This document shows positions 16,615 to 25,629 of a stretch of DNA of 64,000 bases, piece after piece. The DNA is taken from NCBI RefSeq assembly GCF_900104415.1, contig NZ_FMXR01000005.1, positions 1-64,000 of the forward strand, written 5' to 3'. Made by a program: the position numbers and the translations under genes. The notes below the pieces were generated by a model. It did not search any database, was not told where the DNA came from, and was given only the letters and a program-made list of their open reading frames with translations. This stretch comes from Eubacterium oxidoreducens (GTDB lineage: Bacteria; Bacillota; Clostridia; Lachnospirales; Lachnospiraceae). The first letter of the stretch is position 1. The number at the start of each line of letters is the position of its first letter.

Positions 16615-17433
16615 CTAGGGAATTAACCTGATGGAGCTTAAGTCGGCGCTGATGCAAAAGACATCGCGGCATAGCTTGTGCGCGCGCGCATCATCAATCG
16701 TTTCGCGGATGGTCTTTTCACCAATTCGAAGTGTAAAGACGTCATCTTCGATGGATGCGTGCCCATCCGCTGTACGGATATTGAGCACTAGATGATCGGT
16801 GAAACGGTTATGATGTCGAGAGTTGTGATCAGAGCAAATCATATTCATACTTAGATAATCAACCGGATCGAACGGCTCGGTATTTACCAGCAGCATGGAT
16901 ACGGGTTCTATCTTGGAGTTGATACGCACAAGCTCCCACCAGGAATTATCGCATTTGATAAATTGATAGCGATTAGGACCAATGGTTTGTAAGGTGCTGT
17001 TTTCAAACTTTAACGGTCCGGGGGGAACCGGTCCGCCAAATCCTACATCGCAATAGTAGCAATCTGCATTTAGATGAACGATGGTTCCGCGATGGGAAGC
17101 AATGAAATGAGGTCCTTCGCCTTCTAGCACTTTGCAGATACAAGGAGTAACCGTAAATCCAAGTGCCTGCAAAAGAGAATAAAACAGGCAATTTAGTTCA
17201 AAGCAATACCCCCCGCGTCCGCCGAGGATGATTTTATCAAAAAGTTCACGGATGGCAAGCGTGATAGGGACTTTGCGGCAGTGCACATCAATATCTTCAA
17301 AGGGAATAGCCGTCTGGTGAAGATAAATCAGTTGTTCAAGAGTGGTAAGATTAACCTTTGGTGTGCCGGTAAATCCGATGCGCTTAAGATAGGCATCTAC
17401 ATCGGGGAGCGGCTCGTATAATTCTTCGTACAT
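16615..17433 (-). CDS. nat: Arylamine N-acetyltransferase
   Basis: 272 residues from ATG 17433, which has AAAGGGG just upstream; a TTG at 17448 is possible but poorer. The NAT catalytic cysteine lies in GGRGGYCFELN (Cys77). The histidine is probably in the HFIASHRGTIVHL region, and the aspartate in YYCDVGFGGPVP. The family moves acetyl from acetyl-CoA to arylamines and hydrazines. Length matches the usual 260-280 residues. It is a single gene on the minus strand between two + operons and may detoxify aromatic amines in the gut. Confidence 0.92.
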   Translation of the reverse strand: MYEELYEPLPDVDAYLKRIGFTGTPKVNLTTLEQLIYLHQTAIPFEDIDVHCRKVPITLAIRELFDKIILGGRGGYCFELNCLFYSLLQALGFTVTPCICKVLEGEGPHFIASHRGTIVHLNADCYYCDVGFGGPVPPGPLKFENSTLQTIGPNRYQFIKCDNSWWELVRINSKIEPVSMLLVNTEPFDPVDYLSMNMICSDHNSRHHNRFTDHLVLNIRTADGHASIEDDVFTLRIGEKTIRETIDDARAHKLCRDVFCISADLSSIRLIP

Positions 17434-17508
17434 AAAGACCCCTTTCAAGGAAAAAATAAGTTAATACAAGTATAGGGGATATGGAAACAAGATGCTAGCA
17501 AAAAAGAA

Positions 17509-17537
17509 TTGAAAATAAACCATAATGATGATAGTAT
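17509..17537 (+). promoter_or_regulatory. Promoter of the partner-switch operon
   Basis: TTGAAA (17509-17514), a 17-base spacer, TAGTAT (17532-17537). It lies about 90 bases before the STAS gene. Confidence 0.55.
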
Positions 17538-17627
17538 TAAAATAACTAAGCGGTACGAATGTACTAAGTTAATGTGCGCTTCGTACTAAATAAATCGAAG
17601 AGACAAGTTTTAAGGAGGAACGTAATA

Positions 17628-17930
17628 ATGGAAATTAAGAAAACAAAAGATACGGGCAAATTAACAATTGATATTGATGGAAGGCTCGATACAACAACCG
17701 CGCCGCAGCTTGAAAAGGAACTTGGCGAACAACTCAATGGAGTGACAGAGCTTGTCTTTGATCTTGAAAAGCTCGAGTATATTTCCTCAGCAGGTTTGCG
17801 CGTACTTCTTTCTGCACAAAAAACCATGAATAAGCAGGGGAAGATGGTAGTAAAGAATGCAAATGAAGCCGTTATGGAAATCTTTGATGTGACAGGATTT
17901 GTAGATATTTTGAATATCGAGGGCGCATAA
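17628..17930 (+). CDS. STAS-domain anti-sigma factor antagonist (SpoIIAA/RsbV-like)
   Basis: 100 residues from ATG 17628 with TAAGGAGG upstream. It is a single STAS domain: LTIDIDGRLDTTTAPQLEKE, then VFDLEKLEYISSAGLRVLLS. The SSAG motif (Ser53/Ser54) is where SpoIIAA-type proteins are phosphorylated by their kinase and dephosphorylated by a PP2C phosphatase. Both enzymes are encoded at the end of the same operon. When unphosphorylated it should bind the kinase and free its target. The stop overlaps the next start (TAATG). Confidence 0.9.
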   Translation: MEIKKTKDTGKLTIDIDGRLDTTTAPQLEKELGEQLNGVTELVFDLEKLEYISSAGLRVLLSAQKTMNKQGKMVVKNANEAVMEIFDVTGFVDILNIEGA

Positions 17931-18790
17931 TGAAAAAGATAAAAGTCGGGTTTTTAGGCTATGGAACAAGGGCGCTTGATGCTCTTATGGAACATGATGG
18001 CTTTGAGGTGCAGGCATTTGTGGCACCTCGAAGCAGATTATGTACGGATGTATATGAGGCAAAGCACAGATATGCATCGGTGCCGTTTTCGATTGTAAAA
18101 AACAACGATGAATTAGCACAAGAATTGGATAAACACAAAGACATTGCGTGTTTTTTGATGAATGCATGTCCGATTATTCTCAATGAAAAAGTGTTGCAAA
18201 AGATGCCGATATACAATGTTCACCCGGGCAGCCTGGCTTATAATCGTGGGCATCAGCCACATCTGTGGACGGTGCTTTTAGGGGAGAAGGAAAGTGAGAT
18301 TGTTCTTCATACGGTGACGACCGGAATTGACGAAGGAGAGATTATTGGAAGAGAGGTCTGTGCGATTCGCAGGGAGATGAATGCGCTAGACGTACTGGAT
18401 TGTTTGGAAGATCAATTGCCTAAGCTGCTGGATTGTCTATACCAACATATCGTAAATGGAACGTCGGCTGAGCAGATTGTGACAGGCGGCGAATATCGAC
18501 CGGTTATGAGACATGAAGATTATGAAGTATTATTGGAAAATATTATAAAGCCTTCCTTTACGGAGGAAGTTTTAAGAAAAATCAGAACCAGATCAATGCA
18601 TCACGGGGCTTTTTTTGTATACAAAAAAGAACGGGTATATATTGATCGGCTTTTGGATGAAGAAACGATAAACCGGCATGAAGGTGGCAGCAAGCCAATT
18701 GTTTCTTTATGTGGTTCGGTGGCGATTTTGGAAAGTGCCAATCACAGATGGGTATTTCATGTGAATAAACGGGAGGAATTGGATGAATGA
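17930..18790 (+). CDS. Formyltransferase-fold protein of unknown substrate
   Basis: 286 residues. The Fmt/GART-type formyltransferase fold is shown by IKVGFLGYGTRALDAL at the start and by YNVHPGSLAYNRGHQPHLW, where Asn and His match the catalytic pair. TTGIDEGEII holds the matching Asp. The C-terminal part differs from methionyl-tRNA formyltransferase, so it probably formylates something else, perhaps an amino sugar. It overlaps the STAS gene and the next gene (ATGA at 18787-18790), so it is made with the signalling proteins. A formyltransferase in such an operon is unusual. Confidence 0.75.
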   Translation: MKKIKVGFLGYGTRALDALMEHDGFEVQAFVAPRSRLCTDVYEAKHRYASVPFSIVKNNDELAQELDKHKDIACFLMNACPIILNEKVLQKMPIYNVHPGSLAYNRGHQPHLWTVLLGEKESEIVLHTVTTGIDEGEIIGREVCAIRREMNALDVLDCLEDQLPKLLDCLYQHIVNGTSAEQIVTGGEYRPVMRHEDYEVLLENIIKPSFTEEVLRKIRTRSMHHGAFFVYKKERVYIDRLLDEETINRHEGGSKPIVSLCGSVAILESANHRWVFHVNKREELDE

Positions 18791-20001
18791 AAAAGATAGC
18801 TACCATAATTTTCGTCCTGTTATTTACCATTCCAATTAGTGCATTTGTTATGTCGATTAGTAAAGATACGACTGTAGCCGAGGAGAAGGCAGAGGAATAT
18901 TTTCAAACGGCCGGGAACAATAAGGCTGCACATACGAAAGAAGATGGAACAACTTATAATATATGTTATGTCGATATAGATCCTTATCCGCCGTCCGGTG
19001 AGATGCTCTATTATCTGTTGCAAGAAATCAATGACATGGGATGGATGAATATTGAGCATTTTGACAAGCTTCCATTTGACCCTCAAGATACCGATGCAGG
19101 AGCATTGATAGATTATCTTGCACAGCAGGGAACCGGCGATTATATCTCTTTTTCAAAGAAATATAATTATTATATTGCGCTTGATAATCCCCAGACAGTA
19201 AAAAAGGAGATTGAAGAGGGAATTAAAGAAGGCGAAATCGATCTGATTCTTTGTCTTGGTACGTCCCCGGGCAAACTGATTATTCAAGAGATGGGAATTG
19301 AGGATGTACCGGTGATGGTTTATTACTCCGTAGATCCGGTATCCGCCGGTCTGTCGCAAAAGCAAGAATATTCCGGGCAAGATAATGTATGGTGTCATAC
19401 AAGTTCACAGGTGTATAAAAATCAGCTTTCTTTCTATCATGATGCATATTCGTTTCAAAAACTGGGAATGGTATATTATGATGAATCGATAGCGGCAAGA
19501 GATATTTATGGTGAGACGGCAAAAGCACTCGGCGTGGAAATTGCGGAACAGAAAATCGAAACCATTTCCGGGCAAAACAGTGAAGAGGAATATTATAATA
19601 ATCTAAAAAACGCTTATAAACAGCTGGTAGAAGAAGAACACATCGATGCGTTTTTGTTAAATACGGATATGATCAAGGATTCTGAGCGAATGGACGAGTT
19701 GCTTAGTGTGTTTATCAAGGCTGACATTCCGGTATTTGTGCAAAACGGGCAGACATTTGTAAAGAATGGAGCGTTAATGCTTATGGCAGCAAGTGATGCC
19801 GTATCACAGGCACCGTTTGCGGCAGATGCATTTGCAAGAATATTAAGTGGAGAATCTCCGGGAGATATTTATCAAAAATTTGTTCCATCGCCATATGTTT
19901 CCATCAATTTGGATACGGCAAATCAAATTGGGTATGAGGTTCCGGATGATATTATTTTATTATCGGAACAAATATATGGAGGAAGCGGGGAGCGTGAATG
20001 A
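18787..20001 (+). CDS. ABC-type substrate-binding protein (PF04392-like), membrane-anchored or secreted
   Basis: 404 residues. The N-terminal helix IATIIFVLLFTIPISAFVM has no lipobox cysteine, so it is secreted or membrane-tethered. The body resembles the PF04392 binding proteins: YNICYVDIDPYPPSGEMLYY, DLILCLGTSPGKLI and a PVMVYYSVDPVSAG stretch. No permease or ATPase lies beside it. The next gene (ATGA overlap, 19998-20001) encodes an MFS protein with an outside sensor domain. It may present a ligand to that protein. The ligand is unknown. Confidence 0.75.
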   Translation: MKKIATIIFVLLFTIPISAFVMSISKDTTVAEEKAEEYFQTAGNNKAAHTKEDGTTYNICYVDIDPYPPSGEMLYYLLQEINDMGWMNIEHFDKLPFDPQDTDAGALIDYLAQQGTGDYISFSKKYNYYIALDNPQTVKKEIEEGIKEGEIDLILCLGTSPGKLIIQEMGIEDVPVMVYYSVDPVSAGLSQKQEYSGQDNVWCHTSSQVYKNQLSFYHDAYSFQKLGMVYYDESIAARDIYGETAKALGVEIAEQKIETISGQNSEEEYYNNLKNAYKQLVEEEHIDAFLLNTDMIKDSERMDELLSVFIKADIPVFVQNGQTFVKNGALMLMAASDAVSQAPFAADAFARILSGESPGDIYQKFVPSPYVSINLDTANQIGYEVPDDIILLSEQIYGGSGERE

Positions 20002-22151
20002 TACGAAGGAAAGACAAAGTGAAAAACACAAGTGTACATATCAGACTTGGAATCTATGCTGTAATTATTATTGTGACATTGTTATTTTTGTTTTGGATTT
20101 CAAAAATGGCGTATCGAAATACGGCACTTGAGCTTGAAAAAGAGTATATACAGACACTTGCCGAGGAGTGTGTGACCAATATTGAAACCTCCATCAGATA
20201 TGGAAAAGAACTGTCGAACTATTATGGACTTGATGAGGAACTACGGACGATTTCGGGATATCAAAATCAAGGAATTGGAGTGGTTGTAACAGATGCTGAT
20301 ACTGAGATGATTACAGCAGTATTTGGCGATAAAGAAGATGAGAGTAATCAGACGGCGTATAACAAAGACATGCTTACCTGGTTATATGCTTATCTGGGAC
20401 AGGAACAAAACGCAGAGTTTGAAAAAAACGTTTATGCAAAAGAAGTCTCAATGGGAAGTTACGACGGAATTATCTATGAAATTTCGGATAGCGAGGGAGG
20501 TATTGAGGGCTACTTATTTGTGCTATATGATTCCGGCACCCTGGTAGATGTTAGCGATGTGTCCCTGCTAAGTCTTAGCAGCGACTATGAGAAAATGATA
20601 CAGCAAAGTGTAAGCAATACACAGCAACATGTACAAGAAGAAATTGACGCGCTGATGGACAAGGGGCTTGGTACATCAGAAATTGCAGAATTGTCAGAGC
20701 ATTTTGACGAGGTGGCGGCACGAAATGATGCAGTATCGGAGATTACAATTGCAAATGATGGTACGGTTACGGCACAGTTAGATCTTACATATGTGCATGA
20801 AAAGCAAAAGTATTTCCTTATGTATCTGGTGGCAATTATTATTATTTGCATCATTATAGGGGTGGAATTTACCAATCTGATACCGGCCATACTCGATAAG
20901 ATTCATAAAAGGAGACAGCATAAGCAAAGCTATTATACGAAAAAGGGAATCGGCGGCAGTATTCGTGTATTATCCTTTGTTATGTATACGGCAATCTATA
21001 TCAGTATGCCATATGCGGCGATTGTGATGCGACAAAATAATATGAGAGTATTTTCGTTATCAGAATCCCTGTCTTCTTCTTTGCCACTGACGGTAGAACT
21101 GATAGCAGTGCTTGTGGTGTCACTGATTGTGCAAAGGATATATGCCAATAAAAATCCGTATGTGTTAATGGGAGCCGCTGCCGTTATGCTGATCGTCGGC
21201 AACCTGGCATGCGCAGGGGTGTCATCGCCATATATGCTGATTCTTTTACGGATGTTTTGCGGAATAGGATTTGCATTTCTTAAGTATGTTTTTAACAGTC
21301 TTGTCTCTCTAGGAAGCGATAGTGATACGGATGTAAAGGAGCATTTTGCAGGGCTTAATGCGGGACTGCTTGGCGGAATAACCGTCGGCTCATCCTTAGG
21401 ATCAATTCTTGCCGGAGTATTTGGCTATTTGGGAAATTATCTGTTTACAGGAGTTATTATTCTAATTGTATTTGCACTAAGCCCAATCTTTGTGGCATGG
21501 AAAGAATTGAATGATAAGAGAGCATATCAGGTCGTTGAGACAAAGCAATCGATTTCTCTTATAGAGGTCTTAAGAAACAGACAATACAGATGGGTTATTA
21601 TACTTACCGATATTCCGTTAAATATCGGACTTATGTATGTGGTTGCGTTTCTTCCGGTATATATGGGAATTATAGGACAGCAATCGATTGTGACAAGTTA
21701 TGCTTATCTGGTAAATGGAATTGCCGGATTGTACATGGGCGTATGGTTGGTGAAACGTCTAAAGAAACTTCATAAGAATAAGGCTGTCGCAGTTGCAATC
21801 TTTATGGGAGCGGCCGGTTTTTTGGTATTGCTGATTGGAAAATCCGCAATCGTTGTTCTTATTTCTGCAGTGATACTGGGTGTCTTTGATGGGTTTGGAA
21901 CACCGACACTGACCGGTAATTTCGCAAGTATGGGGGAGAAAAACAAGGATGATAAAGCGGCGCTTTTAACTATTTATGGAAGTATTGGCAGCGCGGTACA
22001 GATTATCTGTCCGGCTTTGTATGGAGTGTTGGCAAACAGTGAAGGTGATATGATACCAATGACAATTTTTGGCGCAATTTATGCTATGTTTGGAGTTGTA
22101 TTTTTGATATTTGGCGCACTGTTCTTAAAGGAGGAGAAATATGAACGCTAA
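19998..22151 (+). CDS. MFS-type membrane protein fused to an N-terminal extracytoplasmic sensor domain
   Basis: 717 residues, far longer than the usual 400-450 of an MFS transporter. A membrane helix (about 12-33) is followed by an extracytoplasmic domain of about 230 residues like those of receptor kinases. A second helix (about 270-295) leads to a C-terminal MFS domain (about 320-710) with the PYMLILLRMFCGIGFAFLKY and LAGVFGYLGNYL segments. Its place between a binding protein and an RsbU-type phosphatase suggests a transport-linked receptor. It overlaps the phosphatase gene by 11 bases. Transport versus pure sensing cannot be decided from sequence. Confidence 0.75.
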   Translation: MIRRKDKVKNTSVHIRLGIYAVIIIVTLLFLFWISKMAYRNTALELEKEYIQTLAEECVTNIETSIRYGKELSNYYGLDEELRTISGYQNQGIGVVVTDADTEMITAVFGDKEDESNQTAYNKDMLTWLYAYLGQEQNAEFEKNVYAKEVSMGSYDGIIYEISDSEGGIEGYLFVLYDSGTLVDVSDVSLLSLSSDYEKMIQQSVSNTQQHVQEEIDALMDKGLGTSEIAELSEHFDEVAARNDAVSEITIANDGTVTAQLDLTYVHEKQKYFLMYLVAIIIICIIIGVEFTNLIPAILDKIHKRRQHKQSYYTKKGIGGSIRVLSFVMYTAIYISMPYAAIVMRQNNMRVFSLSESLSSSLPLTVELIAVLVVSLIVQRIYANKNPYVLMGAAAVMLIVGNLACAGVSSPYMLILLRMFCGIGFAFLKYVFNSLVSLGSDSDTDVKEHFAGLNAGLLGGITVGSSLGSILAGVFGYLGNYLFTGVIILIVFALSPIFVAWKELNDKRAYQVVETKQSISLIEVLRNRQYRWVIILTDIPLNIGLMYVVAFLPVYMGIIGQQSIVTSYAYLVNGIAGLYMGVWLVKRLKKLHKNKAVAVAIFMGAAGFLVLLIGKSAIVVLISAVILGVFDGFGTPTLTGNFASMGEKNKDDKAALLTIYGSIGSAVQIICPALYGVLANSEGDMIPMTIFGAIYAMFGVVFLIFGALFLKEEKYER

Positions 22152-23832
22152 GAGAAGTCTTGCACGAAGATTTATTCTGTCTTTTGTAATAGTAGGTGCA
22201 ATTATTTGCTTTATAACAGCATATATCGGCATCGAAGGCGAATGGAGCAGTATGGGTCAACAGTATTATGATATGGCTTATTATGTGGCGGATGTAGCAG
22301 CAAGTGAGATCGCGGATGAGATTACGGCCGAGGAGCTAAAGGAATATGCGCAAGCTGCAATCGAAGGGGACGCAGATACAATTGCGACAATCGAAAATAG
22401 TCAGGCGTATCAAAATGTCAAAAAAAGGCTTAACACGCTTAGAGAAAATATGCAGCTTACCGATGTCTATGTGACCATCTATTCGGCTGAGAATCTTCGG
22501 GCGTATTCACAAGGCGATGATAGTTGGAAGCCGCTTGTTTATATCTTTGACAATTATGTTACGGAAGATAAGAGCTTTCAATTGGGGGATTGCAGTGCGA
22601 TGAATCCGGATAACATCGAGCTGTTTGCAGAAGTTGTTGAAACGGAGCAAAATCAGGATGATTATATCATCTCTAACGGTGATTTTGGTTACAATATGTC
22701 CGCGTTAAAACCGATTCTTACAGAGGATGGACAACTTGCCGCTGTGATTGGCGTGGAAGTGCCGATGCTGCGTATTGAAGGCGCTGTAAAGTCATTTGTC
22801 AAACATACGATTTTGGTGATTTCCATTGTGGTGGTAATCGTTATCATTTTGTATCTGATTTTTATGTATCGGGGAATTGTGATTCCAATCAATCTTATGT
22901 CAAAAGAGGTAAAGCGTTTTGGCGATACCGGGATACCGGCGGATGGTGAAAATGATTATCTAAGCCAGATCAAAACAAAAGATGAAATGCAGCTTCTTGC
23001 AGGCTACGTTGTGAAGATGGAAAAAGACCTGGTGGCTTATGTCGAGAATATCAAGAGGGTGACAGCGGAAAAGGAACGCATCGGTGCAGAGCTCAATGTA
23101 GCAACACAGATACAGGCGTCGCAGCTGCCGAATATATTCCCGGCGTTTCCGGACAGGAAAGAATTTGAGTTGTATGCAAGCATGGATCCGGCCAAAGAAG
23201 TCGGTGGAGATTTCTATGATTTCTTTATGCTCGATCAAGATCATATTGCTCTGGTAATTGCTGATGTATCCGGCAAGGGAGTTCCGGCTGCGCTGTTTAT
23301 GATGATATCCATGGTGCTGATAAGAACCCGTGCGCAGATGGGGGGAGATACTTCTTCGATTCTAGAACAGGTGAATAATCAGATCTGCGAAACGAATGAA
23401 CAGGGCATGTTTGTGACGGTGTGGCTTGCAATTGTCGATTTGAAAACCGGTCATGTAGTAGAATCAAATGCAGGGCATGAACATCCGGCAATCAAAAAGA
23501 AGGATGGAGACTTTGAACTTGTCATAACAAAACATTCTCCTGCTGTTGCAACGATAGAGGGAATGCGATATCGTCAAAATGAATATGACTTAGAGCCCGG
23601 TGATCGAATCTTTGTATATACGGATGGAGTGCCGGAGGCGACAGATGCTAATAATGAAATGTTTGGCACAGAGCGTATGCTAGAGGTGTTAAACCGGTCA
23701 AAGGAAGCAGACGGCAAGGAATTGCTTCACAATGTGAGACAAGCGGTAGATGAATTTGTAGGAGAAGCACCGCAGTTTGATGATTTGACCATGTTGACGT
23801 TTAAATACAATGGAAGCGATGAAACGGCTTAG
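22141..23832 (+). CDS. Membrane SpoIIE/RsbU-type PP2C phosphatase
   Basis: 563 residues from ATG 22141 with AAGGAGGAG upstream. A helix (about 12-32) precedes an extracytoplasmic sensor domain (about 33-218). A second helix (about 220-243), a HAMP-like linker (PINLMSKEVKRFGDTG) and a coiled stretch follow. The PP2C domain (about 325-560) has the metal-binding acids in KEVGGDFYDFF and VIADVSGKGVPAALF, then YTDGVPEATD and FDDLTMLTF. It should dephosphorylate the operon's STAS protein when its sensor fires. The order sensor-HAMP-phosphatase is standard for this class. Confidence 0.9.
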   Translation: MNAKRSLARRFILSFVIVGAIICFITAYIGIEGEWSSMGQQYYDMAYYVADVAASEIADEITAEELKEYAQAAIEGDADTIATIENSQAYQNVKKRLNTLRENMQLTDVYVTIYSAENLRAYSQGDDSWKPLVYIFDNYVTEDKSFQLGDCSAMNPDNIELFAEVVETEQNQDDYIISNGDFGYNMSALKPILTEDGQLAAVIGVEVPMLRIEGAVKSFVKHTILVISIVVVIVIILYLIFMYRGIVIPINLMSKEVKRFGDTGIPADGENDYLSQIKTKDEMQLLAGYVVKMEKDLVAYVENIKRVTAEKERIGAELNVATQIQASQLPNIFPAFPDRKEFELYASMDPAKEVGGDFYDFFMLDQDHIALVIADVSGKGVPAALFMMISMVLIRTRAQMGGDTSSILEQVNNQICETNEQGMFVTVWLAIVDLKTGHVVESNAGHEHPAIKKKDGDFELVITKHSPAVATIEGMRYRQNEYDLEPGDRIFVYTDGVPEATDANNEMFGTERMLEVLNRSKEADGKELLHNVRQAVDEFVGEAPQFDDLTMLTFKYNGSDETA

Positions 23833-23851
23833 TATTTTAATGGGGGGACAT

Positions 23852-24265
23852 ATGAAGGAAATTACAGTTGATGCCAATATCGAAACAGTAGCTGTTGTAA
23901 CGGAATTTGTAAATCAAGAATTAGAAGAGGTGGATTGCCCGCCAAAGCTAAGGATGCAGATTGACGTGGTTATTGATGAAATATTTTCCAATATTGCGCA
24001 GTATGCATATGACGGCAAGACGGGAAAAGCTTCCGTGTGCGTAGAATTTGAAGATGGTAATGAAGTTATGGTTCTTACATTTAAGGATAGTGGGAAACCA
24101 TATAATCCATTGGAAAATAAGGAGCCTGATGTAACTCTTTCGGCCGAGGAGAGGCCGATTGGCGGACTGGGAATCTTTATGGTGAAAAAAATGATGGACG
24201 CGGTTCAATACGAATATAAAGAATGCAAGAATATACTTCAGGTTAAAAAACGCCTGAAAAACTAG
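23852..24265 (+). CDS. Anti-sigma factor-type serine kinase (RsbW/SpoIIAB-like)
   Basis: 137 residues from ATG 23852; longer in-frame starts at 23810 and 23840 have no good ribosome site. It is a GHKL ATPase with the N box VVIDEIFSNIAQYAYD, the G1 box LTFKDSGKPYNP and the G2 box IGGLGIFMVKKMMD. It should phosphorylate the STAS protein at 17628-17930 and hold a target, often a sigma factor, inactive. No sigma factor gene is nearby, so the target is unknown. It closes the six-gene operon. Confidence 0.88.
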   Translation: MKEITVDANIETVAVVTEFVNQELEEVDCPPKLRMQIDVVIDEIFSNIAQYAYDGKTGKASVCVEFEDGNEVMVLTFKDSGKPYNPLENKEPDVTLSAEERPIGGLGIFMVKKMMDAVQYEYKECKNILQVKKRLKN

Positions 24266-24357
24266 CTAAAATATGCGGTATAAAGGAAAAATTATGTGCA
24301 TTTTTATGATAATATGCTATTATGGAAACAAGAAAAAACTAGAAGGGGGGGCTTGCG

Positions 24358-25578
24358 ATGCTAGCGACACTTATCCCATTATTTGATGCAGATTTGGCAG
24401 TAAAAGCTTATTCTATTTTTGCCAGAAAAGAAAATTATTTTTTACATCCTAAGTATTCGGGGTTCAGTAAACTTGACGGAGCGAATTATGTAATCGGATT
24501 GGACTTGATTGATGTTATGGGGATGGAGACGATATCCGGGGATCTTGATATTTTTGTTCCATTAACCGAAATATCTTTATTTTCAGATTTAAACGAGCAG
24601 TGCGGAGCACCGCCTGAAAAGCTGGTTTTGTTAATAGATCGAGCAATTGTTCCATGTGATAATCATATTGAGCGAATTAAAGAATTAAAGGCAGCAGGTT
24701 ATCGGTTTGCAATCCGCCGGTTAATGGGTGCTGATTTTGAGAATTATAAAGCGATTATTTCCGAGATGGATTATATCTTTATCAATCCTAAGAAACTGCA
24801 GATTAGCAGAGCGGATGAGTTTTTTAGAAAGACATATCCGGGCATTAAGATATGTGTAGTTGGAATTAAGAGTATGGAGGAATACGAAGAGATTGCAAAG
24901 GAAGGGCGTTATGATCTGTATGAAGGCTCGTTCTTTAGACTTCCGATTACCCGTGGTAAGAAGGAAGCGATGGCACCTCTTAAAACAACTTATATCGAAT
25001 TGCTTAATGTTGTAAATGAACGGGATTATGATTTGACGAAAGCGGCAGATGTCATTGAACGTGATACGGCGATTGTGGTCTCACTTTTAAATATGGTGAA
25101 CCGAATGACGGTGGTATCCGGTATTAATTCTGTCCAGCATGCAGTTGCGATGCTGGGACAAAAGGAGCTGAAACGCTGGATTGTTACGGCAATCACCCGT
25201 GAACTTTGTGCGGACAGGCCAAGTGAAATTATGCGATTGTCACTGATTCGTGCCAAATTTGCAGAGAATCTGTCGAAATTATTTGGATTTAAGAACGAGG
25301 AAAAAGAACTATTCTTAATGGGATTGTTCTCTGTATTGGATAAGATTTTGGATCGAACGATTGAAGAAGCACTGCAGGAAGTAAAGGTATCAAAGGAAAT
25401 CTATGATGCACTCGTTAGTGGTGAGGGTCCATATGCAGAGTTGTTCCAGTTTATGAAGGATTATGAAGAAGCTTATTGGCCGGAAGTGTCACGTGTCATG
25501 CTGCTGAAAGAGATTGAAGTGGCAGATGTGTATGAGGCATATAAGGGTGCACTTAATTGGTATCGCTTGCTGTTATAG
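24358..25578 (+). CDS. Degenerate EAL plus HDOD signalling protein (YuxH/CdgJ-like)
   Basis: 406 residues. The N-terminal half (about 1-195) has the shape of an EAL domain: LIPLFDADLAVKAYSIFAR at the start and LYEGSFFRLP at the end. The EAL catalytic triplet and the metal-binding acids are absent, so it should not cut cyclic-di-GMP. The HDOD half (about 200-400) shows LLNVVNERDYDLTKAADVIE and QHAVAMLGQKELKRWI. EAL-HDOD proteins act as signalling scaffolds. The gene follows the partner-switch operon by 92 bases, with its own likely -10 box (TATTAT after TGC) near 24316. Confidence 0.8.
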   Translation: MLATLIPLFDADLAVKAYSIFARKENYFLHPKYSGFSKLDGANYVIGLDLIDVMGMETISGDLDIFVPLTEISLFSDLNEQCGAPPEKLVLLIDRAIVPCDNHIERIKELKAAGYRFAIRRLMGADFENYKAIISEMDYIFINPKKLQISRADEFFRKTYPGIKICVVGIKSMEEYEEIAKEGRYDLYEGSFFRLPITRGKKEAMAPLKTTYIELLNVVNERDYDLTKAADVIERDTAIVVSLLNMVNRMTVVSGINSVQHAVAMLGQKELKRWIVTAITRELCADRPSEIMRLSLIRAKFAENLSKLFGFKNEEKELFLMGLFSVLDKILDRTIEEALQEVKVSKEIYDALVSGEGPYAELFQFMKDYEEAYWPEVSRVMLLKEIEVADVYEAYKGALNWYRLLL

Positions 25579-25629
25579 AACAAGAGGAATATGTTTTTTG
25601 GCAAGGAAAAGAGCTAGGAGGTCCTCTAA

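Noticed and set aside
15242-17930. SulP transporter and the stand-alone STAS gene as a split SulP-STAS pair
   Set aside because: A terminator and the opposite-strand nat gene separate them, and the STAS gene overlaps the partner-switch genes with a matching kinase and phosphatase.
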